From Phoronis australis (taxonomy: Eukaryota; Phoronida; Phoronidae): a stretch of 46,435 bases of DNA. A model generated the notes under the pieces. It did not search any database, had not been told where the DNA came from, and saw nothing but the letters and a program-made list of their open reading frames with translations. Positions 32,901 through 41,900 of this stretch are shown here, piece after piece. Position numbers and translations under genes: made by a program. The number at the start of each line of letters is the position of its first letter. Positions within the stretch are counted from its first letter, which is position 1. The stretch spans positions 342,083 to 388,517 of the forward strand of contig NMRA01000009.1 in assembly GCA_002633005.1 (NCBI GenBank), in the 5' to 3' direction.

Positions 32901-35900
32901 TACAAAAGGGTACGTACACTACAACTTGTGGTCACAACCCACTTCTACCATGCAAAAATTCATAAGGTAGCTGTTAACTTAATAAGTTTTTGATTAAACT
33001 GAAGAAGTATCACATACTAGAATAAGAAAAGTTATTACCGTGCTGATCAAGTTGTTCTAGATGATGATACATTGCATATCTTAACACAATATAATGAGAA
33101 CTTTCTTCTCTTGCAATATGATTCTTACAAAAAGAAAATGAGAGACTACTTTTTCAAAAACTTTATTTGTGCTATTTACCTAGTTTTCAATACATTCACT
33201 AGTTGGTCAAAATAGTTAAAGCAATGCTAGGCCCAGTGTTCCACTTGTAAACAGTAAAACATGGTACTGGTTGGGAGGTACGTACACTACGCACAGTCAA
33301 TCAACGTCAAATTTTGACTAAGTTACAAGTGTATGGGATGGTCTCGAGTTTTGTGCTGCCTTTTAATTGTTGGTTTGTTGCAAGTTGAAGTTGCCTTGAG
33401 AGATAGAGAACCTGCCTCTGCAACATCAGTTGATACATGACGTGTCTCCTAGGATTTTCAGTACCAGCCAAGTCCTGTGTGGCATTTTATTGTCCACAAA
33501 TTTGATAATGTCCATTGGTTTTTTTTTTTTGTCAGACTGTATTCATTTTGGAAATATCAGTATTGTTCATGAGAACAGCAGTATGTAAAAATTCTTGTGG
33601 GCAATACTTTATAGCACAGAGGCTGGAGGTACGTACACTACACAGAGGTACGTACACTACATTTCAATGACTTTTCAGGTTTATAAAAAATAATCAAAAT
33701 CTACTGAGAGTTAGTTCATTTACCAATATTCAAAGCGAACAACAAAAAGTACAGCATGCAGTCATGCGCATATCTCTCTGTCATTCTTTGAAAACAGGCA
33801 CATGTTAAAATATAGCTGTACGTACACTTCACAAATGCTGATATTTCACTTAAAACAGATGCATTTGTAATTAACACCCTTTTAACCTAGAATTTTTAAT
33901 GGAGGAAGCTGTCTGTGACAAGTGATGCTTACTTACCGTGCAATGTTTTTGCTTCATGGTATTTATTCACATGGGGGTACGTACACTACACAGGGGTACG
34001 TACACTACATTTCAATGACATGTCAGGTTTGTAACTAAATACTTAGAATCTACTGACAGGTAGTTGATTTACTAAATCAATTCAAAGAGAAAAAATAAAA
34101 AGCAAATCATTCATGTGCATATCTGCCATACTTTGAAAATGGGCACAAATTAAAATATGGGAGTACGTACACTACACAAATGCTAATATTTCACCCAAAA
34201 CAAATGTATTTGCAATAAACACTCTTTTAACCTAACATTTTAAATGAAGGAAACTGTCTATGACCAATGTTGCTCACTTACCAAGTGATATTTTAATTTT
34301 ATGACATTTGTAAACATGGGGGTACGTACACTACAAAAGGGAGTACGGTACGTACACTACATCACTGTTTATGCATCACATGGTAACATAATGTTGTATG
34401 GCCATTTATTTTTCTTTGATGATAATAAGCACCATGTTGTTACTTAAAAGGCAATAATTCCATTTGCAATGACCATTTGTGTTACTGAATTCCACATGTG
34501 GGTACGCACAGTACATTTTGTTAGCCTTTTTGGCCCATTTTCAACATAGCAGAACTGATTCAATATCCAAACTTTTGGTTTGTTTAGATATTGAATAATA
34601 TGCTGTGTTGCCTAGGCTGACATATTTTGAAGTTCTTTTTGTTACAGAGTGTGAACTTTTAGTTTTCAACCGTCTTTACAGTAGGTGAGGGTTAGAAACA
34701 CAGGATTTAGAAATTTCGTAACGAGTGCCTGTTTTATGATACCATTTCTCAATGATTAAGCACAAGTTCATCTAATTGACTCTGAAAGTGACTCAAGTTA
34801 TTCCCAGTCATATCTAAACGCTTGCTTGCTTGATAAAATAAATTTATTTTCTACTCTTGACAGTTGAAAATTGTTATTTTTAAAATGGCCACTCGCAACG
34901 CTAAAAATGCATGAAATTCATAGACAAAAACATGCATAAATTTCTCAAACATTGTCCGATTTTGATGATTCTTTTTTTAATTTGCACAACTAAATAACTC
35001 TTTGCATAATGAGATTCATTTGGCATTTGGTAAGTGACCAAAAAATTATTTTAGACCGTAACACAGTCAAGTCTCGAATATGGACCTGGATTGTGATTTA
35101 GCCGAATGTTATCAAATAACAAAACACAACGCGCGACACGCATGACCCTCTTACGCAATCGGGAACTTCAGTGGCACGGTAACAGAAACTGTGACTAGAG
35201 TGGAGTTCAGTAACGCTACCGGTAGAACCTCGCCAAAATCACAGGCGTCCTCAGCTTCTGATCGTCCCCAATACACTACATATAATACTACATGTAGTGT
35301 ATTGGGGACGATCAGAAGCTGAGGACGCCTGTGGCCAAAATGTAGCCAAAATCACGTTTTCTCATTTATGACACGGCAATATCTCGCGAAGTCTTGCTTT
35401 TAGCAGAAACTAACATAGGCAATTACATCGCCTTGAAAATTGAATGCCGCAGGCATACAGGGGCGACAGTAGGCCTACATCCCTATAAAACGTTACTCAT
35501 TTCAAAATACAGCAAATAAAATCGAATGAAACATGCATATAATAAGGCACATGGAGTTATAATTAACACATACCATGACTCTGGATACAACTTAGTCAGC
35601 ACAGATAACTTGAACATCCATGAAACAGAATTTGTCGTGGCTGGTTTGTTCGAGTTTCTCTTACCGGGTTGCCATTTTGAGGAAGTTACGTGAAATCACG
35701 CATGCTGACGAATAAAAAGTCCAAGGAACACAAATCTTACAGAATTCACCCAATATCTTCAAATAAGCTATATTTATTGATATCTTCCATGCTATTTTAC
35801 AAGTGTCACGCGCTTCGCTCAGTCTTGTCCTAGCCTTTGCTTTACTCACGTGACTCAGTTGAAATAGTGGTGAAAAAGGTTATGACCAAAAAGTGAAGTA

Positions 35901-38900
35901 GGAATTTTTCGCCAGTAACCTTAATTCTTGTAGCTATGCTTCATCGAAGATATGTGTAGAAGTAGAAAGGACCACTGAAGAAAGTAACGCTTTTCTATTT
36001 TTAAATGTAGGCCTACAATGTATTTTTGACGAGGTGAAAACTCTTAATCGGTGCACGTTGAGCGGATTTCGCATACTGCCCTTTTAAAATACACGAGACG
36101 AAATTATAGAAAGCAATGGGAAGTAGTGTAGCCCCAACTGGAACCGTGGAGCTACGCCTGTTGCTTAGTCCTAGCGTTTACTGAACTCTGCTCTGATGTT
36201 AACATACATGGCGCGTGGATGAGTGCACTGGTGCACAGCGACTGACATAAATTTACAAGTGAAGAAATGGGTCCTAGAAATCGTGTAAATTCCACGTTGC
36301 AGGATGTAGCCTATGTTCTAGTACAGGTTCAGGTAAGCAGCAATATCACAAGGCAGTGATTCGTGATTTTTTATTGTTCATGTCAGAGACGATGTATTTA
36401 TATTTTATTCACAAAATTCTCACACGAGTTTCGGCATCGTATCTATACAAGCTCGCGCTTTACATTCTCGCATTCTGCTTTCACTGAGCGAGCCCGTGGC
36501 TATCGACGTCCTGGATTTATTGGTTGAACACATACTTGGAAAACCAGAGACCGTTAACGTCTTTGGGAAAACGCTTTCTGCAGACTCCTCGAACCACAGG
36601 CGTCCTCAGCTTCTGATCGTCCCCAATACACTATACTACAAGGTATGACACTCGGGAATAGGAAATTCCGTGGGTGCTTCACTTCAGCTGTCCATATCAA
36701 ACACAAACCTCAATAAATTTACACAAAACAGGGGTTCAGCACCCGTGGAATACCTAGTCCTGAGTGTCATACCTTGTGCAGGCCCGCAGCTAGCATTGCG
36801 CAGGGGGTGGTTCGAATTTCTTGAACGGTGGACCTTTGATATTTTGCAAACGTCGACACTGTGGAGTTTTCATTAAGGCCCTCAGTTGACGCAGCTTATT
36901 CAGGGGGAAGGAAATTTGTACGCACAACAATGACTCTCTGTTTTTGAGATGAGAGGGAATTAATAATACCAGAGGCAGAGATGAGGATGCTGTGACGGTT
37001 GCTCGCAAAGAACGCCGGGGACTCAGTTCGGATGTAATGTGGTCCAAAACGTTCTCGCGTTACTTCCTGCCAAATCTTCAAAATCAGGCATGCTTTCGGA
37101 GTGATAACACCTACTCGGACAGAAATATTTGACGAAATCTTTACGTAGTTATATTTTTGCGTGTTACTTAAATTGCTTACGTAGTTACATGCGCGCACCC
37201 AGGGGGGCTCGGGGGGCTGAAATAAGCCCCCCAATTTGAGCCCCCCATTTGGCGAAGTGGGCAAAAAGGTCCGCCCGTGAGAAACAAAAAGTCCCAGAAA
37301 ATGAGACAAAAGTTCACTAAACAAGCACAAACGCGCAACTCACAGTGGCGCCCCCGTTTTTTTTTTTAGTTCGCCGGTTATTTTGTTACCAAAAAGTCCA
37401 CAACGTTAGGAATTCGAGCTCCCCCATATTGGAGGCTGGATGCGCGCATGCGTTAGAAATGGAAACAGCCCACTACTCACCATTCGGTTCGCCATTCCGA
37501 AGGTTCATTCCTTCGAAGGTTCACTACTACGAAAAGATTCAACTTTTTTCAGCTCATGTGTAAGTTTTACACTTTTACATCCAAAAATTAATGATACATA
37601 CACTGAACGGTGTACCTATACCGAAAACAACGCCCGGGTACTAAAACACTTTGTTTGGATTTCATGCGCATGCGAAATTGGCCTCATGTCTTACGAATAC
37701 GGAAAAAGCAGAACGTTATTGCATTTTAAAAAGTTTGTAGTGGGAATATTGATGAATTATCAACCACGATACATTCATCAAATCCATGTTAAGGTCGCAT
37801 CAGCGCGACTGAAAAGTTTAGGGCCGCTGCGTCTGAACCTCACCCACCGGCAACGCACACGGCGGGTCGAAATTAAATGTAGCAAGCAGGCTAGCCTGTA
37901 CCTGCCAGTCTTCCCGAAGTCAGTGAGCAAATTCGCCGCAGCCCTGACCAGTGCCCCAGATGCTTGAGAATGCGTCGTTAATTAGATTCAAGAATAACGT
38001 TTGGCAGTGATTGGATCCGAGCAATGAAATCAATGTATTAAGAACTAGTCAACTTTTGCACACCCTTTAGTGGTTACTAAATGGACACAAATACAACAAG
38101 TAATAATTTATCCATGTTTGTTACGACTCATTAGCAGACAATCAGAGTAATGAACTGTATGGCTCAGTGGTTTAAGGTCGGGACTCCTGTTTGGCAGACC
38201 CTGAGTTCGAATCCTGGCTTTACTGGCAGCCAATCGTCGAGTGTTGCACAAAGGTGTCTCGTACGCTTCTGAGCTGGGTCTTACTAGTGAAAATGCGCAA
38301 TGGCGTCAATTAGAACCTGGATATAATGCGAAAGCGACTCCTGGGGCTGTGCTTATATTTAAGAAAAAAATAATTGTCGGAGTTCTGGTTTTGGAATTAT
38401 GGACATTCAAAGTTGTGAACTTTCGAAGGTAGCGAACAGTCGGAGTAGTGGACATTCGGTGTAGCTAGCGAACCTTCGGAATTGTGGTATCTAACCTTGG
38501 AAATCATCAAGTTAGTTGCTCGTATGAAATCTGTGAGGCTGTGCACCATTTACACAATTGACAAGAGAAAGCTATCTCCACTGACCAAATTTTTTATTGC
38601 GTCTTAGACCTACTTTTCTCAAAAAATGTGAACGTGCTCGTCGGTGTTTTCTAAGAGCAAGCAAACACGGTTATAGTTAAATTCTGGTTATTGAGCAACG
38701 ACGGAGGGCTGCCTATAGTTAACTTAACGTCGGCTTCTACAAAATTTAAAAGGACGGAAACGCAAGCTCGTGTGCACGCATGCATGTCAATCCACCAATC
38801 TACAATCACCGAATTGGACACTGGATGAAAAACATACCTGTATTTGACGAACACTTTCAATTACAAATTTGAAAACGACTGCCCTTTACCGTACTATGCT

Positions 38901-41900
38901 AGCAAGCAATATCAGATAACAAACCTATTCTCTGCTGTTTTGTTTCTTGGTAGATTTTAAGGCATTCACACCGCACAGTGATTTTGGGAGCTATCTCGTT
39001 GCTATATAGCTTACCTAGGTATAGACATTTACTCCTAGACTCCCTTGTTTCCCTACCCTGTAACCACCACGCGCGTTTAATGCCGATGAGTAACATAAAA
39101 CCTCCTCTAATCGTCTGCACGATCCTGTCATCTACCCAAATACCACTCGGGCGAAGTGGGCCGGGTACTGCGGCCCGATGATTACGTGAAAAGCTTTGAA
39201 TCAGAAGCAAATTCAAAATTATTACTAACTTAGTTATCATTGTAGTTAGTAGTACCAGTAGCTGCAACAATTTTGTTGTAGTCCATCTGTATCATATCTT
39301 TAACGGACAGGCTCGAACCCCCCCCCCTGGCTAGGGGCCTGTTGTAGTATATATAGTACAGAGACGGATCCACGGGGGGGGGTTAAGGGGGTTTAAACCC
39401 TCCTGGTACAGGATAAAAAATCAAAAATAAAAAACGTCGCCAGGAAAACGAAATCAGTTACAAAACCAAAAAAATCTTACACCGGATGGAGGAAACACCC
39501 TCCCGATCTCCTTTCGCTCGGCGCTATGCCTCTCGGATTCGCGCGAGTCCTAAACCAGGGGCGGATTTAGAGGGGGGCCAGAGGGGCCATGGCTCCCCCT
39601 AAAATATCCCAGATTTCATTTGGCAGTTCGGGGTGCGAATGCCTCAGGGGCAAAATCCTGGCTAATAGTCTACCCTGGCCCCCCAACTCAAAATCTTGGA
39701 TCCGTCCATGTAAACCCCCTTACTGAAAACGTAGATCTGCCATTGTAGTGACGATCAGAAGCTGAGGACGCCTGTGCCTCGAACAAGTTCTGATTAAGCT
39801 GTAGCACGGCAGCGAATGACTGGTAGCACATTGTCGTACGACAAAGCTCTGCCCATTAGGTCACGTGATGTAAGCAGGCTCTCAGCTCGCCGAACAAAAC
39901 GTGCTTATTTCTTAATTTTAACAATATTGCATTTACCATTTTCTCGTGATCATAACTTGGTTCAAAAGACAATTAAATTTAGCATGAGTACATATGATAA
40001 TTGTTTGATGCAGTGTGGTACTTTAGAAGAAATAAGCGATCGAAGCCCTCAGATCTCCCGACGCTTTTCAGCCATTTCTGACGTTTTGATTTCGACCTGA
40101 AGTGCGACATGGAGACAACGGTGTCTGGGATTTTTTAAAGGTCTTTGATCCCGAGAACTCGGCTGTCAAAAATTAAAAAATCGTGACTTTTGACAGTCGA
40201 ATTCTCGAGCTCAATGGTTTTAAAAAGGCCAGATGGCGTTTTGTTGCTAATAGACCAAATAAACAGACAATTTACTACAGTCTTAGGAAAAAAATATGAC
40301 CTGTGGAAGTTATGGCGGTCTCCAAGGAAGATCGTGTTTTTTACGAAAATCGTGGTCACGTGATTTCGAACGTTCAAGCAATACTTTCGTTCAAATTATC
40401 GACTTTCCTGATTAACAAGGATTTGAAAAATAAATGGAGTTTACATACAAACAATCAATATTTCAAAAAATATTAAAAGAAACGTGGCTCTCTGTACGAA
40501 AGGTAAGCAATGACCTCAAAGAATAGTCACGCAACCGTCAATGAGCATGGTCGATGATTATCTAACCGAAGTGATGTCACATGATCTCATGCCTACCGGT
40601 CCCTAATCCTAAACGCACACAGATGACGTCACTTGCTGTCGAGTGACTGATTGCGCTTGGTGTAATGCCCAACCCTAAGAAACACATTACCAATTTTCAG
40701 AAAAATCCTTTGAGCGCTGGGTTTGGCTGATAAAGAGGTGGACGTCAAAAGCATTAAAAATAATAAAATAATAAAAATAAGATGGGCATGAGCTGTCTTC
40801 AACATCTCTCGTGGCGCTTTTTATTGCCCATCTTTCCAGAGATTATTATTTTATCTTTATGTTATTTGTACACTCATATTTCTGTACCGTATCAGTCATA
40901 ATAAATGACCTTATATCGGGGACACACGGTCTCCTTTGTATCTCTGGAAACGGAGCTTGCGACGCACCTATTATTTTCGGGACATATTCCGAACAAAAAA
41001 ATAATGGCCACTAGGTGGCTTAGAACCTGCGTCAAATCCATCTGAAAATGAGAAGACGTCTTCATCTCCTTAATAGAAACCATGAGGCAAAGAAGATATT
41101 GATGAAAACGTAAACAAATGCCACTACGGAGCACAATGGCAGTAGAACTGGTCAGCAAAATTACTGTCGTCTGTGATCAGGTTCACAGGAACACGTGAGC
41201 CAAATTTCAGGAAGATACTACGATATTCTAAGGGTAATTTTTAAATTCCATGAAAATTCTGTTTAGCCTACTTAAACACATTTGATTCAACTTGATTGAG
41301 AGAGAGCACTATTAGTTTCAACTATGGTTTGATGCATTCAAATTGTTTTTATTAAGTTTAACAGAAGCGAATATTTAGATTGAAATATTATCCTACTTTA
41401 AAGAATCCTTCCAGCTTCTAAACATACTGGCATGTTTTTACTTTAATATGACCACGTGCTTACCTTTCGTATACAGCCTGGTAAGATTCTTGCAGGTGAC
41501 ATTTCTAGGGCCAAACGCTGGAGTAACACCGATATAAATAGAGCAACTACCGTGAACGCGGCTGAGGTTTTGACTTGGAGAGCTGTAACAGTCGGGATTG
41601 GTGTAACGTGAAAAATGACGTAAAAATCTATCAATGGACACGCCCATGCAGTTGACTGAAGAAGTCTGGAAACCCACTTATAACTTATATCCATCCTATT
41701 TACGTTTACCTTATCCGATACCTTTTTATACCATTTTAGTCCAATTTTTGCATATAGCCATATATGGCTAAGCGTAGCCAGTATAATTGACTTTTGTCCA
41801 TTATAGTTCTATTCACTTCAATAGCTAAAACTGCATTTGGCTGGTTTAACTGTCACCTTAAATGTTATTACATTGAAAACACAGACATCAACATCAGTAG

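Larger units (their letters stand above)
36595..39776. mobile_element. 3.2 kb nested composite bounded by hAT-type termini
   Basis: The left end CACAGGCGTCCTCAGC at 36595 and its reverse complement ending at 39776 are flanked by an exact 8-bp duplication CCTCGAAC (36587-36594 and 39777-39784). Inside are further elements: a MITE at 36638-36777, a candidate element at 37487-38500, a tRNA-like segment at 38160-38214 and a nested pair at 39359-39745. The outer termini match the 94-bp palindrome at 35240, so the composite may be that MITE filled by later insertions, or a larger relative. Confidence 0.75.

Noticed and set aside
37440-37967. 175-codon open frame
   Set aside because: It starts inside repeat-type ends, shows no recognisable domain and lies in a transposon-rich block; chance is the simpler reading.
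38160-38225. A functional tRNA gene
   Set aside because: A and B boxes are good but the acceptor and anticodon stems do not pair convincingly; called as tRNA-derived repeat instead.
41583-41694. Longer TM3 exon of the receptor starting further upstream (frame with DFYVIFHVTPIP)
   Set aside because: An in-phase acceptor exists there but is weak, and the resulting TM2-TM3 linker would be about 15 residues too long; the acceptor at 41583 fits the family length.
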